From positions 11,880,462 to 11,944,461 of the forward strand of contig CM059198.1 in NCBI GenBank assembly GCA_030323885.1: a stretch of DNA of 64,000 bases, written 5' to 3'. Every line of letters begins with the position of its first letter. Positions within the stretch are counted from its first letter, which is position 1. This document shows positions 62,101-63,778 of the stretch, one piece after another. A program made the position numbers and the translations under genes. The notes under the pieces were generated by a model that ran no database searches, was not told the DNA's origin, and saw nothing but the letters and a program-made list of their open reading frames with translations. The stretch comes from Branchipolynoe longqiensis. Taxonomy: Eukaryota; Annelida; Polychaeta; Phyllodocida; Polynoidae.

Positions 62101-63145
62101 AATTTAGCAAGTTTGACATGAAATTTCAGAAAGAATACTAACAGTGATGGTCTGTAAAGAATTGAGCTTCTTATTTGTACTATAGAGAATGAGATTCTTT
62201 AATATTGGACAGATCATATGCAAAATAGCTTCCAGGTGGGACCCTAAAATCCAAGATTTGGCTAATTTGGAAATGTGCACAAATCGGGGCAAAAAAAATC
62301 AATCTTTAAACACTCATAACTTTGCAGCTATTCAATCGATCTAAATGATTTTTATATCATTGAGATCCAATTTAAAAGATCTGTACAGATATATAAGATG
62401 TAATACTGACCTGTTGAAAATAGAAATCACTTTGGAGTACCTACTATTACTACAACTAGAGATAGGGAGTGAGCCATCTTAGTGTTATAGGGTCTTTGCT
62501 ACTACTATTACTACAACTACTACTACTGCTATTACTAGTAGTACTACTAGTATTATTACTACTACTGCTACTGTTAGCTGTAAACACTAATTGTTTGTCC
62601 TACTTTACAGATAACACCGTTCCCGAACTCTGCATTTGTGTATCATACTTTACAATTAATGCCCTGTTCCTCAACTTTACATCTGTGCATACTACTTTAT
62701 GGTAAACATCCTGTTCCTCAACTCTACATTTATGTTTCCTATTTTAAAGTTAACACCCTGGTTCTGAACTCTACATGTGTGCATCTTACTTCACAGTTAA
62801 TGGCATTCCTAAACTCTACATCCGTGTTCTACTTTGTGGTAAACGTCATGTTCCTGAACTTTACATCTGTGCAACCTACTGTATGGTAAACACCCTGTTC
62901 TTGAACTCTACATTTGTGCGTCCTACTTTATAGTCCATGCCCTACCGCTAAACTCTTACCTTTGTGTGTCCTACTGTAGGGCTCATACTCATGGCATCCC
63001 ATGCAGTCGAAGAACTTGTGGAGCCGCTGGACTGCCGAGCTGGAGACAGTCATGTGCAGCGGACCAAAGAGGAACCGCAGCTGGGAATTCTCCTTCACAT
63101 TCTCCTCACCAGGGGGCAGGCTTGCATTTGAGGAGTGGCCATCTC
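27695..63145 (-). CDS. VPS13B: VPS13B bridge-like lipid transfer protein, 11 internal exons (partial gene)
   Basis: Eleven minus-strand exons join into one open frame of about 678 residues. Every exon has an AG acceptor and a GT donor, and all junction phases agree. The three most 3' exons match, in order, a stretch of human VPS13B that I recall near residues 980-1110: human LCLPQIKIISAGH corresponds to VCLPTFRLHSAGH here, followed by LPWSVDLTHLSVYSL where human has FPWTISLHNFSVYTL. VPS13 proteins are long grooved rods that move lipids between membranes; VPS13B acts at the Golgi and its loss causes Cohen syndrome in humans. The first exons lie past the right edge, and no later exon was found below 27695. 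Introns range from about 0.56 to 9.3 kb and are full of transposons. The assignment rests on remembered sequence, not on an alignment. Confidence 0.85.
28030..28365 (+). mobile_element. SINE family A, plus orientation
   Basis: Head gccgaattggtaagggcgca with a decayed B box, body, then gatatgaccttagatgttgc and an acaacaaacaaaac tail. It lies in the intron between VPS13B exons 11 and 10. Confidence 0.85.
28409..28754. mobile_element. Miniature TIR element carrying a SINE-like core (copy 2)
   Basis: The ends are cagcgatgaaag and ctttcatccctg (inverted). The inside matches 25000-25421 in tttcgactgtccttgttg-type sequence and in the core ctagcaacatctaaggt. Confidence 0.65.
28835..29060 (-). CDS. 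VPS13B: VPS13B exon 10 of 11 in window
   Basis: 226 bp. The acceptor is ccctctgcag and the donor GTGGCCG/GTAAGC. It reads VDVRPVCLFLPARHVRLPEV, then PETLVVCLPTFRLHSAGHKG. The spacing and residues parallel human SCCVFIPND...LVLCLPQIKIISAGHK, the strongest evidence that this is VPS13B rather than another VPS13 paralogue. Confidence 0.88.
29088..29300. repeat. Three partial copies of an attgattgagggtt(c)tttt repeat
   Basis: The unit is gattgattgagggttctttt followed by tgttgtgtcaacagcaaag; it occurs near 29093, 29185 and 29259. A related copy is at 30765-30810. Probably SINE 3' ends. Confidence 0.6.
29480..29695 (-). mobile_element. tRNA-derived SINE, second type
   Basis: An antisense tRNA-like head ends the block (gggaatcgaaccactgacc ... 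ctctaaccactccgcca). It is not a working tRNA: the anticodon arm is expanded by a direct repeat of ggtcagac. Confidence 0.55.
29797..30078. mobile_element. Miniature element with (T)TAAAGTTGCATGGTCCGATG-type end
   Basis: The right end is catcggactatgcaactttaa. The left end is decayed (aacttgcatagtccactgg). The inside shares gataaatatatcaa and gaaagaacccaaaataat with 30859-31350. It lies just downstream of VPS13B exon 9. Confidence 0.55.
30099..30292 (-). CDS. VPS13B: VPS13B exon 9 of 11 in window
   Basis: 194 bp. The acceptor is tattcaacag and the donor GTCCAG/GTATGC. It starts by completing a GAG codon and ends in phase 0. The first half is a poorly conserved Ser/Thr-rich linker. The end, WPQYFAQHFPLAKIMEVQ, corresponds to the IVWNAVKHLTLQLEVQ region of human VPS13B. 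Confidence 0.8.
30318..30513. mobile_element. Small palindromic repeat (CTGCCTACCC ends), copy 1
   Basis: Starts gatctgcctacccc and ends tcggtaggtag (inverted). It shares tacttgggtatt and gtgtacaaaa with 41384-41533. Confidence 0.5.
30859..31350. mobile_element. Miniature element with 20-bp TTAAAGTTGCATGGTCCGAT terminal repeat
   Basis: Left end ttaaagttgcatggtccgat; right end atcaaactatgcaattttaa is its decayed inverse. No coding capacity. Related ends occur at 30058-30078, 31470-31490 and 37540-37559. A partial duplicate of its right part follows at 31383-31505. Confidence 0.6.
31592..31609. repeat. C homopolymer tract
   Basis: A run of about 17 C. Similar G or C runs at 12019, 24637, 46874, 47079, 47478 and 47604 are likely length-unstable. 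Confidence 0.9.
31781..31905 (-). repeat. Left inverted terminal repeat of DIRS copy 1
   Basis: Starts atagtatagttatacgaatc. The part from 31838 (cgaggtacaagcctcgg) to 31905 is the imperfect inverse of the right end. The outer 55 bp are an extension found only at this end. Confidence 0.85.
32007..32142 (-). repeat. Internal complementary region of DIRS copy 1
   Basis: 32007-32096 is the reverse complement of 31781-31872. 32094-32142 is the reverse complement of the right end (37072-37120). The junction is actatactat/tttacctcgg. In DIRS elements this region templates circle formation by joining the two ends. Confidence 0.9.
32232..33308 (-). CDS. DIRS tyrosine recombinase (copy 1)
   Basis: 358 residues, intact. 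The core-binding part lies at about residues 35-150 (WRPGTVKMYTTYLRKWGVHC). The catalytic set is Arg196 in TGHRGQTI, H305 and R308 in ASHSTRGA, H328/W331 in THAGWK and Tyr341 in FAKHYNKR. It integrates circular DNA by strand exchange. Its start overlaps the end of the RT ORF by 118 bp in another frame; in copy 2 the two are in one frame. Confidence 0.93.
   Translation of the reverse strand: MGSKEGFKIPKRAGKPTTSRKSDDTRGRVNNPPTGIPFLRAYLQKYGLDKITQERLISHAWRPGTVKMYTTYLRKWGVHCLIYKVKPMAPKVAQVGRFLRMLEDDGLGYGAINAARCALSIIVPRIEGQTIGKHEVIHWIMRGIYERNPPKPKYSRFWDVSTVFKLFQSWPENKWLTVQKLGYKLAVLLLLVTGHRGQTIVALSLQGLDIDKKEATFDLNVLLKSNRTGDSLSSIHLDSFPKDKKLCVVSAIRTYISKTKGIRNSKQLLVSFIKPHKAISRDTLARWTIIILKLAGIDTERYASHSTRGAMVSKARKLGISVRRILTHAGWKTAKSFAKHYNKRLEKPSGVATRLLTN
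33191..35014 (-). CDS. DIRS reverse transcriptase, RNase H and methyltransferase-like protein (copy 1)
   Basis: 607 residues, uninterrupted. RT: SVDLKDAYYTIPIY (Asp123) and FPYIDDSFIV (YIDD 187-190). RNase H: TTDASLEGWG (D353), LELRAIYL (E385), VLTDNTTAM (D409), LADNKSRH (D460). Residues 489-565 (IDLFASRKN, VDAFSLTW, IFPPFSLVSRV, LIVPDWNTQPW) match the Dam-like domain of DIRS elements, with PPF in place of the usual PPY. Its start follows the gag stop by 59 bp, so internal initiation or splicing is needed. Confidence 0.92.
   Translation of the reverse strand: MNWEQLTHDQSVLDIVRGVFIPFTQTPLQHKVPFPYRLTQHEKLALDIEVNKFQSKGIITTVQHTEGEYISNIFSRPKPNGDIRMILDLTILNTLVEYKHFKMFSLETARDLVSQGSWLASVDLKDAYYTIPIYEAHRKFLRFLWQGQLYQFTCLPNGLACAPRLFTKLLKPVFAEMAKKGHVMFPYIDDSFIVARTKNDCFLAINDLCDTLTHLGFFIHATKSVLQPTFLLKFLGFFINTKEMTISLTSDKIEKFSTTASDLLNIKRPKIRQVAVLIGLMVAYAPAVLYGKAHIKSLEIDKNIALNKAKGNFECQMTISKAGHDNIQWWLEHLFNSHNPIRMEEPNTTVTTDASLEGWGAHRGKEATGGRWLDNEIEDHINVLELRAIYLGLTSLVKIDKLTVQVLTDNTTAMAYIRNMGGTKSTACNEIAKLIWDWAEKQHVWITVAHIPGKLNTLADNKSRHFHDHLEWSLSPNIFLAICQEWGLPDIDLFASRKNKKLDKYVSWHPEPHAWRVDAFSLTWNNAFYYIFPPFSLVSRVARKIRLDKTHAVLIVPDWNTQPWRAIVEWEAKKVLKFPRGQENLQHQGKVTTQGDVSTTPLLAFLF
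35074..36381 (-). CDS. DIRS gag-like protein (copy 1)
   Basis: 435 residues from MATKRGDKG (36381); the frame is open to 36423. Order: acidic/Ser N-terminus, Lys-rich nuclear-signal-like block (KKKSKSKKKKSKSSSSDSSG, about residues 125-145), a helical core (EEYTGIKGIPEATIKEMDED, HTVHKGVLVALAAIMPVANR), then a Gly/Arg/Asn-rich basic tail (RRTGQSTNRFGSRNYGYQPR) fit for nucleic-acid binding. No zinc knuckle is seen. Copy 2 (55655-56756) conserves the core. Confidence 0.85.
   Translation of the reverse strand: MATKRGDKGAPHTLSEGDAASGRQSAGSRDRSPEPGPSQLAANEQMVKLIREQLQQLLPTPKTSTKADASQSELSEWEDLSDQPTTDSEVALGRKRKHPKKYSSGGDEYYKARNKVRKVKRTKKKSKSKKKKSKSSSSDSSGHSTTTESESDDPHPGTFANITVKVARKIRTVKKRRINTCTLLRKNVRGHFDTFKPAETLTKLAEEYTGIKGIPEATIKEMDEDVTMSEDRKKFETCLHTVHKGVLVALAAIMPVANRMMTGNKFTTVTKDMNAAIASLTATSNFLSYRRFENVFKSVTTDAGKQVARSKKVVDNDGKEFTLFLAPKPIKGKPLDHSKMFGGQLQYLFKQVETQAKQSKHLDGKKDSNVAKFKKSRSDFRGRRTGQSTNRFGSRNYGYQPRGRGQRNQYGWNDGNRPFRRDNPPQKQFPKPGNK
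36690..36825 (-). repeat. Roughly 60-bp tandem duplication in DIRS copy 1 leader
   Basis: gacgaaatg(g/a)ctccag(c/t)caac followed by gtctctccgtt.ggcaacggg occurs at 36710 and 36772. Copy 2 has only one unit (58140-58190). It lies in the 5' untranslated leader (36424-37045), where no gene is seen. Confidence 0.85.
37046..37120 (-). repeat. Right inverted terminal repeat of DIRS copy 1
   Basis: Ends gttgtaccgaggtaaaata; imperfect inverse of 31838-31905, including an exact 30-bp part (reverse complement ggagaaggaagcaacatccg and on to ggttcagcaat). Confidence 0.9.
37555..37745. mobile_element. Foldback (palindromic) element, about 190 bp
   Basis: Left arm gtgcgaatgtgaatgaggta...cgttgtttgtattgg; right arm ccaatacaaacagcg...tacgcatttgcatacat. 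The arms pair imperfectly over about 70 bp, with an inner ggttcacattcgcac / gtgtgaatgcgaac pair. Confidence 0.65.
37961..38154. repeat. Microsatellites (GT)n and (CATA)n
   Basis: (GT)n at 37961-37986 and (CATA)n at 38123-38154. The second ends exactly where TRIM copy 1 begins. Confidence 0.9.
38155..38641 (+). mobile_element. TRIM element with tRNA-like LTRs, copy 1
   Basis: LTR1 38155-38336 (182 bp, TGTAGTGG...ACAACA), internal 38337-38474 (138 bp), LTR2 38475-38641 (lacks its last 15 bp). The primer site tggttgccgtgaccagg starts one base after LTR1. The polypurine tract ccagggggacgag precedes LTR2. The LTRs differ at about six sites, so this copy is older than copy 2. No coding capacity; it must be mobilised by another element. 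Confidence 0.88.
38232..38303 (+). promoter_or_regulatory. tRNA-Gln-like sequence with Pol III A and B boxes inside the LTR
   Basis: 72 nt that fold to tRNA geometry: acceptor GCCTAGG/TCTAGGC, D arm GTGT..GCAC, T arm GTGGG TTCGAGT CCCGC. The anticodon stem is mostly unpaired. The D-arm stretch TGGTGTAATGGTTAGCAC equals that of animal tRNA-Gln as I remember it. A box 38239-38252, B box 38283-38293. A functional tRNA is unlikely; an internal Pol III promoter is plausible. LTR2 has the same at 38552-38623. Confidence 0.75.
38650..38811. repeat. Two tandem copies of a roughly 83-bp unit
   Basis: gatcatattcagactgaatg followed by cataaaataagacaat, twice, separated by a few bases. It directly follows the truncated TRIM LTR. 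Confidence 0.85.
39157..39351 (-). CDS. VPS13B: VPS13B exon 8 of 11 in window
   Basis: 195 bp. The acceptor is cattgcccag and the donor TCGCAAG/GTTAGT. It reads APAVLMLDVGGLAVCVDPIL and YNWLRYTP, matching the 'YLDQCVLEWLLYQP' neighbourhood I remember from human VPS13B near residue 880. Immediately upstream in the intron is a roughly 240-bp stretch that is pyrimidine-rich on the coding strand. Confidence 0.83.
39396..39645. repeat. Purine-rich tract (GGGAGA)n
   Basis: About 250 bp of almost only G and A on the plus strand, with exact gagggagaggga repeats at 39415-39470. It lies 45 bp upstream of the acceptor of VPS13B exon 8, so it is a very long pyrimidine tract in the transcript. Confidence 0.9.
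40110..40285 (-). repeat. Interspersed repeat R (unknown class), minus copy
   Basis: The reverse complement matches 47495-47715 in aaaatgttgatat.tt, gtgaaaatattga and the terminal ttttggatgacccct. No coding capacity. Confidence 0.6.
40439..40603 (-). CDS. VPS13B: VPS13B exon 7 of 11 in window
   Basis: 165 bp. The acceptor is gtttattgag and the donor CCGGCTG/GTATGC. Two bases complete the previous codon. It reads DGHDTITPIMYGPLDTSPVS, then EDFVTCTLQIPTTPDMPA. An overlapping open frame (MMATTRL...) has the wrong phase and was not chosen. Confidence 0.8.
40620..41029. other. AT-rich intron with TATTATT microsatellites
   Basis: Loose repeats of a 'ttattattcactgcatattttg' type phrase (about five times). 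No gene. Confidence 0.6.
41030..41085 (+). mobile_element. SINE family A 3'-end fragment
   Basis: cgatatgaccttagatgttg, then ctaggacataacacaacaac and an acaaaca tail: only the last 55 bp of the family. Confidence 0.75.
41169..41303 (-). CDS. VPS13B: VPS13B exon 6 of 11 in window
   Basis: 135 bp. The acceptor is aaaattgcag and the donor CACGTCG/GTAAGC. It reads VRTSRKHPVLEVSVSGVEVR, then AVTGTLTATQAMVIHV. The downstream intron is only 565 bp. Confidence 0.8.
41384..41533. mobile_element. Small palindromic repeat (CTGCCTACCC ends), copy 2
   Basis: Starts cctgcctatcccaaaac and ends atgggtaggcagg (inverted ends, 150 bp). A third partial copy, starting gcctatcacaaattt, follows at 41535-41580. 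Confidence 0.6.
41553..42803 (-). CDS. 5'-truncated I-clade-type LINE ORF2: C-terminal part with RNase H
   Basis: 416 residues without a stop. The N-terminal part (YRTLVRSRVDYGSIVYGSAR, IHHQGLRLALGAFR) is the region after RT in Ingi/I-type LINEs. RNase H follows with D195 in SIYTDGSK, E228 in FTAEARALLL, D252 in IYSDSFSCLL and D305 in NERADRAA. GHSWLTHAFLL and CIGCQSPLTLKHFL form the C-terminal zinc-like tail. The LINE fragment spans about 41580-42812 and the reverse transcriptase itself is missing. The intact frame suggests a fairly recent insertion. It lies in the intron between VPS13B exons 6 and 5. Confidence 0.88.
   Translation of the reverse strand: MLSSSEWGADRDVLLSVYRTLVRSRVDYGSIVYGSARKSYIGLLDTIHHQGLRLALGAFRTSPVQSLYVEANEPSLNNRRIKLAMQYVVKIKTNALNPAHNCLFEQHDESRYEARPNYIRPLRLRMKPHLEALGVDLDVLEDAKVPEHPPWSLRKPSVILRLTELRKSGTHPLEYQGLHAEIQGQFADHLSIYTDGSKDQSRVAAAAVCRREKLGVRLPDQSSIFTAEARALLLALECIEVSNHTNYVIYSDSFSCLLAVAGLKTNHPILATVIYKMNQLTTDGYDIHLCWVPGHAGIQGNERADRAAKKALNCDLEPCLIPHSDLKPLIATHIKSKWQHEWDENINKLKEIEPSVGKPPQTHAGGRRDQVVLSRCRVGHSWLTHAFLLKGEPPPECIGCQSPLTLKHFLCTGVPK
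42815..42925. repeat. GATGATGGTGAT-type microsatellite
   Basis: Imperfect tandem gatgatg/gtgatga units next to the LINE 5' truncation point. Confidence 0.85.
42926..43140 (-). mobile_element. SINE family A with duplicated core and deleted body
   Basis: The core (cctagcaacatctaaggtca) occurs twice, at 42950 and 43005. It then jumps to the tRNA-like head ending gattaggccatcacgtcc. On the minus strand the head keeps a good anticodon stem (cgcac/gtgcg) and B box agttcgaatcc. Confidence 0.8.
43163..43492 (-). mobile_element. SINE of a second family (tRNA head, conserved body)
   Basis: Minus-strand head gacgtagctcaggcagtagg with B-box-like gtgtgggtcat, body gttccagccagtggtccaca and aaaagatcccttgctgctta, tail aaataaaacaaac. 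I remember very similar SINEs from gastropod molluscs and other marine invertebrates. Confidence 0.75.
43684..43895 (-). CDS. VPS13B: VPS13B exon 5 of 11 in window
   Basis: 212 bp. The acceptor is gtggcgacag and the donor AATGTCG/GTGCGT. One base completes the previous codon and one is left over. It encodes CMYEVPHLTLNLTKPQLLLL and then IHTMLTWSDTCPG. The later part is a low-conservation linker. Confidence 0.8.
44062..44170 (+). mobile_element. SINE family A head fragment
   Basis: gggatggcggaatgagtcaa, then tgacttaaaatttgatactt, then ctacctagcctggca. Only the first 110 bp remain. Confidence 0.7.
44350..44720. other. GC-richer unassigned segment with inverted repeat
   Basis: cattatagactgct (44609) and agtgctgtctataatg (44685) are inverted. 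The surrounding sequence is unlike the AT-rich intron and could be part of an unknown repeat. No open frame. Confidence 0.35.
44857..45165 (-). mobile_element. SINE family A, nearly full
   Basis: Left end gtttgtttgttgttgtttta, core, body, then antisense tRNA-like head ending cattcggccaccccatctgg. A middle block of about 40 bp is deleted compared with 21103-21443. Confidence 0.85.
45277..45712 (-). mobile_element. SINE family A, rearranged copy
   Basis: Two cores (near 45295 and 45355), a body and a tRNA-like head (actcgaccgggattagaact ... ctctaccgaatcgccca), with about 110 bp of other sequence in between. Confidence 0.7.
45728..46640. mobile_element. Possible composite palindromic element
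   Basis: Each outer edge carries a palindrome, actcgggtcacccgag at 45730 and actcgggtgacccga at 46620. Inside, 46035-46083 is inverted at 46481-46530 (ggtgttgcagttt...gacacat). 46095-46230 is directly repeated at 46299-46442 (aaacatctttaccaaaaa). No coding capacity. The exact limits are uncertain. Confidence 0.5.
46648..46800. repeat. Two tandem copies of a roughly 90-bp unit
   Basis: Each has tgtcatg(g/t)tataaa, ccccggccatatcgc and ctgctgtgtgcttctg.gca. Confidence 0.85.
46801..47158. repeat. Tandem duplication, period 209 bp
   Basis: tgtgtatttgtagttgtttt, then gaaggattatttaattattg, a G12 tract and ggttggcttggtttcttggg occur at 46801 and again at 47010. Confidence 0.9.
47273..47397 (-). CDS. 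VPS13B: VPS13B exon 4 of 11 in window
   Basis: 125 bp. I placed the acceptor at ttggtgtag rather than the nearby ttgttcag, because only the former keeps the frame from the preceding phase-0 exon. It reads LFSVQAGLSRLEAGGKLAPI and then QNIVQPWS, a motif characteristic of VPS13-type repeats. The donor is TACTG/GTAAGT, leaving two bases. Confidence 0.78.
47495..47715 (+). repeat. Interspersed repeat R, plus copy
   Basis: Matches the reverse complement of 40110-40285. Shorter copies lie at 48815-48960 and 49135-49250. G tracts interrupt it. Confidence 0.6.
48173..48335 (+). repeat. Solo fragment of a Ngaro-like terminal repeat
   Basis: ttggctgcaggctaacatgg, then taatttgcac and tacgcctag parallel the start of the insertion at 52893. 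No gag follows here. 48336-48620 shows no gene. Confidence 0.6.
48945..49125 (-). mobile_element. SINE family A, head half
   Basis: gccctatcctagtaatgcc through the antisense tRNA-like head ending actcattcggccacgtgatc. Confidence 0.75.
49268..49376. mobile_element. 109-bp hairpin-type miniature element
   Basis: The ends gggtccttcacaattat and ataattgtgaaggaccc are perfect 17-bp inverses. An inner aagtggac/gtccactt pair extends the stem. Confidence 0.75.
49400..49996. other. Intron sequence downstream of VPS13B exon 3
   Basis: No gene. It contains loose repeats of a 'ccggattcaagaacattcaa' phrase (49535, 49750, 49825), perhaps an old tandem array. Confidence 0.4.
49997..50191 (-). CDS. VPS13B: VPS13B exon 3 of 11 in window
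   Basis: 195 bp, phase 0 at both ends. The acceptor is ccttaatctcag and the donor CTCAAG/GTCAGT. It encodes QLVVVVFQAERIDLQLTSAM and SLVKNVSKMATPAS. The preceding 9.3-kb intron holds the second DIRS copy. An extra phase-0 exon inside that intron cannot be excluded. Confidence 0.78.
50591..50955 (-). repeat. Left terminal repeat and internal complementary region of DIRS copy 2
   Basis: 50591-50682 is inverted at 50815-50906 (tacagatgatggataactct and its inverse). It is followed by ttttacctcggtac, the inverse of the lost right end. Layout as in copy 1. Confidence 0.88.
50999..51500 (-). mobile_element. TRIM element with tRNA-like LTRs, copy 2 (complete, young)
   Basis: 502 bp: LTRs 51319-51500 (5') and 50999-51180 (3'), 182 bp each and identical by eye, TG...CA ends, flanked by GTAA (50995-50998 and 51501-51504). 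The primer site TGGTGCCGTGACCAGG (51317-51302) starts one base after the 5' LTR. The polypurine tract ccagggggacgag (51193-51181) abuts the 3' LTR. Its first 12 bases fit the 3' end of tRNA-His as I recall it. It inserted into the 3' leader of DIRS copy 2. No ORF. Confidence 0.93.
51352..51423 (-). promoter_or_regulatory. tRNA-Gln-like sequence in TRIM copy 2 5' LTR
   Basis: Same 72-nt tRNA-like block as in copy 1 (A box tggtgtaatggtta, B box ggttcgagtcc), and again in the 3' LTR at 51032-51103. Its conservation in all four LTRs argues that it is functional in the element. Confidence 0.75.
51551..52892 (-). CDS. DIRS copy 2 methyltransferase-like part fused to tyrosine recombinase
   Basis: One open frame of about 447 DIRS residues, starting inside the Dam-like domain (WGTPEVDLFASRRNKK, YIFPPFSLISRVARKI, VPEWNTQPW) and running on through the recombinase: TGHRGQTIG (Arg), ASHSTRGAM (H, R), LAHAGWKTA (H/W) and FAKHYNKR (Tyr). 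Unlike copy 1, no frame change separates the two domains. The upstream part was cut away by the Ngaro-like insertion, so it has no natural start. Confidence 0.88.
52893..54735 (+). mobile_element. Truncated Ngaro-like element nested in DIRS copy 2
   Basis: It starts with the terminal-repeat-like ttggctgcaggctaacatgg (also at 48173), carries one gag ORF, and ends at about 54735 inside the first residues of RT (FRDKLSQFWPV). It interrupts the DIRS RNase H frame after YIRNMVGTKS. About 170 bp of DIRS present in copy 1 are missing at the site, so this is not a clean insertion. Confidence 0.75.
53078..54616 (+). CDS. Ngaro-like element gag protein
   Basis: 512 residues, intact. Residues 1-190 are Pro/Ala/Ser-rich and disordered. 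190-320 form a globular part (TSFYPHNFISRGDACRKIGI, WPAFLRHEEELARMAITWDW). Near residues 350-405 comes a Cys/His motif (CYQWNWGKECGFQAAHG, then FVHVCAYCAYRF, HREQDCMKKRK) of the kind seen in DIRS/Ngaro ORF1 proteins. The tail is again Pro-rich. I infer an RNA-packaging role. Confidence 0.72.
   Translation: MPPVQKRRGRPPLSQVLPRTQPTRAVRSSCAPAMDQSLTQSSESTSIRPGQTAHTFSPSSNNESDQDLVRRMSRNTQYADVTERLAALERVAARPFRLPQSQSPAVGRPQEPATQARPPRPVQLQTLPSPFPSPVAVRSPPAVCVTPAPAEQAPATPRPRIPPRPFAMMPLPTPPPPRPQRCLPPAAAAFVEAVPALQRPKGTSFYPHNFISRGDACRKIGIGEAMWAEYFVALRRIAAHTEFPQAWWPAFLRHEEELARMAITWDWATCRRWSERLFQMVADGRLPDAWGDHVALKDVQREVCTDVSRQPPPRPVYVHQAERMAVLAPAPATAPAQAPLNAREDYNKEVDGKACYQWNWGKECGFQAAHGVLPDRFVHVCAYCAYRFKHSLPHREQDCMKKRKYMDRKLLDQSSVAVSVLQQSPIIPIIPAVVEQVEPNCNHVATSADLDRSAPPTHPPHTSIPLTIESLPLPQDHMLTPPPAATLPAHSHFASSDTDLSLPDVVFDWFNI
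54736..55715 (-). pseudogene. DIRS copy 2 reverse transcriptase and RNase H fragment
   Basis: 55715-55213 has SVDLKDAYYTIPIY and FPYIDDSFIV. After a stop near 55213 (a TGA where copy 1 has an Arg codon), the frame continues at 55176 with TTDASLEGWG and VLTDNTTAMAYIRNM. It is cut at 54736 by the Ngaro-like insertion. Confidence 0.88.
55655..56756 (-). pseudogene. DIRS copy 2 gag remnant
   Basis: The core (EQYTGIKGIPEATIKEMDAD, HIVHKGVLAALAAVTPISNH) and the Lys-rich block match copy 1. It has a TAA near 56737, a stop at 56075, and a deletion joining the basic tail directly to RT (SAAETARDLVTPSSWLAS). Confidence 0.85.
57205..58100. other. Extra segment in the leader of DIRS copy 2
   Basis: Absent from copy 1. 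Flanked on both sides by cgccttaa (57191-57198 and 58097-58104). It contains two exact gcgcgcgcaaatt units (57270-57295) and an aggcttttt...-type A/T stretch. No ORF. It is either an insertion or ancestral leader lost from copy 1. Confidence 0.5.
58361..59330. other. Intron sequence without recognised features
   Basis: No exon, ORF or strong repeat. 58840-58960 resembles the edge of the gggatgaaag-type TIR elements (ends ...gcaatatttcatctctg). Confidence 0.4.
59331..59500. repeat. (GGAA)n purine-rich tract
   Basis: gaaggaaggaaggaaat and similar units on the plus strand. It begins 7 bp from the donor of VPS13B exon 2, within its intron. Confidence 0.9.
59508..59689 (-). CDS. VPS13B: VPS13B exon 2 of 11 in window
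   Basis: 182 bp. The acceptor is ttatgaatag and the donor AAGAAG/GTGAGC. Two bases complete the previous codon, and the exon ends in phase 0. It encodes EEFTPTRTYHVTFTKLVMWV and then a basic tail (RKRKTVSQRKAKK). A GGAA-type purine repeat begins directly after the donor. Confidence 0.8.
59870..60170. repeat. GT/G-rich minisatellite
   Basis: Irregular units of ggtgtaggtgtgtggtgggg plus tttagggatgtgg, about nine times. A complementary CA/C-rich block follows at 60180-60250. Confidence 0.8.
60385..60935. repeat. Long G/A-rich tract with many G runs
   Basis: About 550 bp composed almost only of G and A on the plus strand (gggaggggaagggaggggaa type), with a weak roughly 100-bp periodicity marked by gagagcgcc(g)a at 60428 and 60541. 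It creates long spurious proline-rich frames on the minus strand. Confidence 0.9.
61166..62443. mobile_element. Non-autonomous TIR element, about 1.28 kb
   Basis: The ends ggtactccaaagt and actttggagtacc are perfect 13-bp inverses. The inside has no ORF and holds a 161-bp tandem duplication (61748-61908 and 61909-62069: tgtcagctcgcgatgc.taaa ... gggagttatgctatttttct). The flank gatagggagtgagcc...tactattacta occurs on both sides (61113-61165 and 62461-62513), so the target was duplicated over about 55 bp or lies in a tandem repeat. Confidence 0.75.
62500..62575. repeat. (TACTAC)n microsatellite
   Basis: Imperfect ctactactac/ttactag run next to the TIR element. Confidence 0.9.
62600..62945. 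repeat. Tandem array of a roughly 60-bp unit beside exon 1
   Basis: The unit has the form gtt(c/a)ctgaactctacat.tgtg followed by catcctacttta.agttaa; about six degenerate copies end just before the donor of VPS13B exon 1 (62959). Confidence 0.8.
62960..63145 (-). CDS. VPS13B: VPS13B exon 1 of 11 in window
   Basis: 186 bp. The acceptor is gatgtccgcag and the donor CAAAG/GTAAGAG. The exon enters after one base of a codon and leaves with one base over. It encodes a segment containing LRFLFGPLHMTVSSSAVQRL and HEYEPYS, which is typical of the repeated beta-sheet modules of the VPS13 N-terminal half. The product is cytosolic and membrane-associated. Confidence 0.8.
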
Positions 63146-63534
63146 CTGCGGACATCAAATAGTACTTCAATTTCCCCTTTAAGTATTATCAGGCATGTGA
63201 TTGGGTGCAGGAAAAAAAACTGATTGCTTTTTTAAAGGTTATCGTGGGGACACACAGCATCCCACTGAGTCGCAGGAGGGATGTAAATAGTGTATTTCAG
63301 AGGTGTTTCGGCAGCCAGAAAAAAAGCACAGAATTCAACAAAAACCTGGAATTCCAGTTTCGGCGGCCAGAAAACCCCCTCGGAATTCCGGTTAAAACCA
63401 GAGAAATCACATGCCTGTATTATTTCATCGCTTGTACTTTCATCAAAGGTAGATGAGCTGCTACCCACAACCAGAAGAGGGTTGGTGGTAGAAATCCTCT
63501 AGAAGACCTTTTTTCACAGAGCATGATGCACATG

Positions 63535-63778
63535 GTAACTTTACAGTGCTGCCCCACTAGGAGACCAGGCTGCTACCATGACCTGATTTTCCATTCAGTC
63601 ACATTATCCTAATGCTAAGCTAACCAGTCCTTGCCATCATTTAGTAATGCAAAGTGCCAGGCTAGGTAGCAACAAATATAACCTTTGTAAGTAATTAGTT
63701 TTGACTCGGCTAGCATTCAAACTCCTGACCTTCCACATGGGAAGCATGTGGTCTTACCGATGAGGCTACTAGGTGTGG
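63535..63778 (-). mobile_element. SINE family A, lacking the core
   Basis: ctttacagtgctgccccact through the antisense tRNA-like head (ttcaaactcctgaccttcca ... ccgatgaggctac). It lies in the intron upstream of VPS13B exon 1. Confidence 0.78.
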
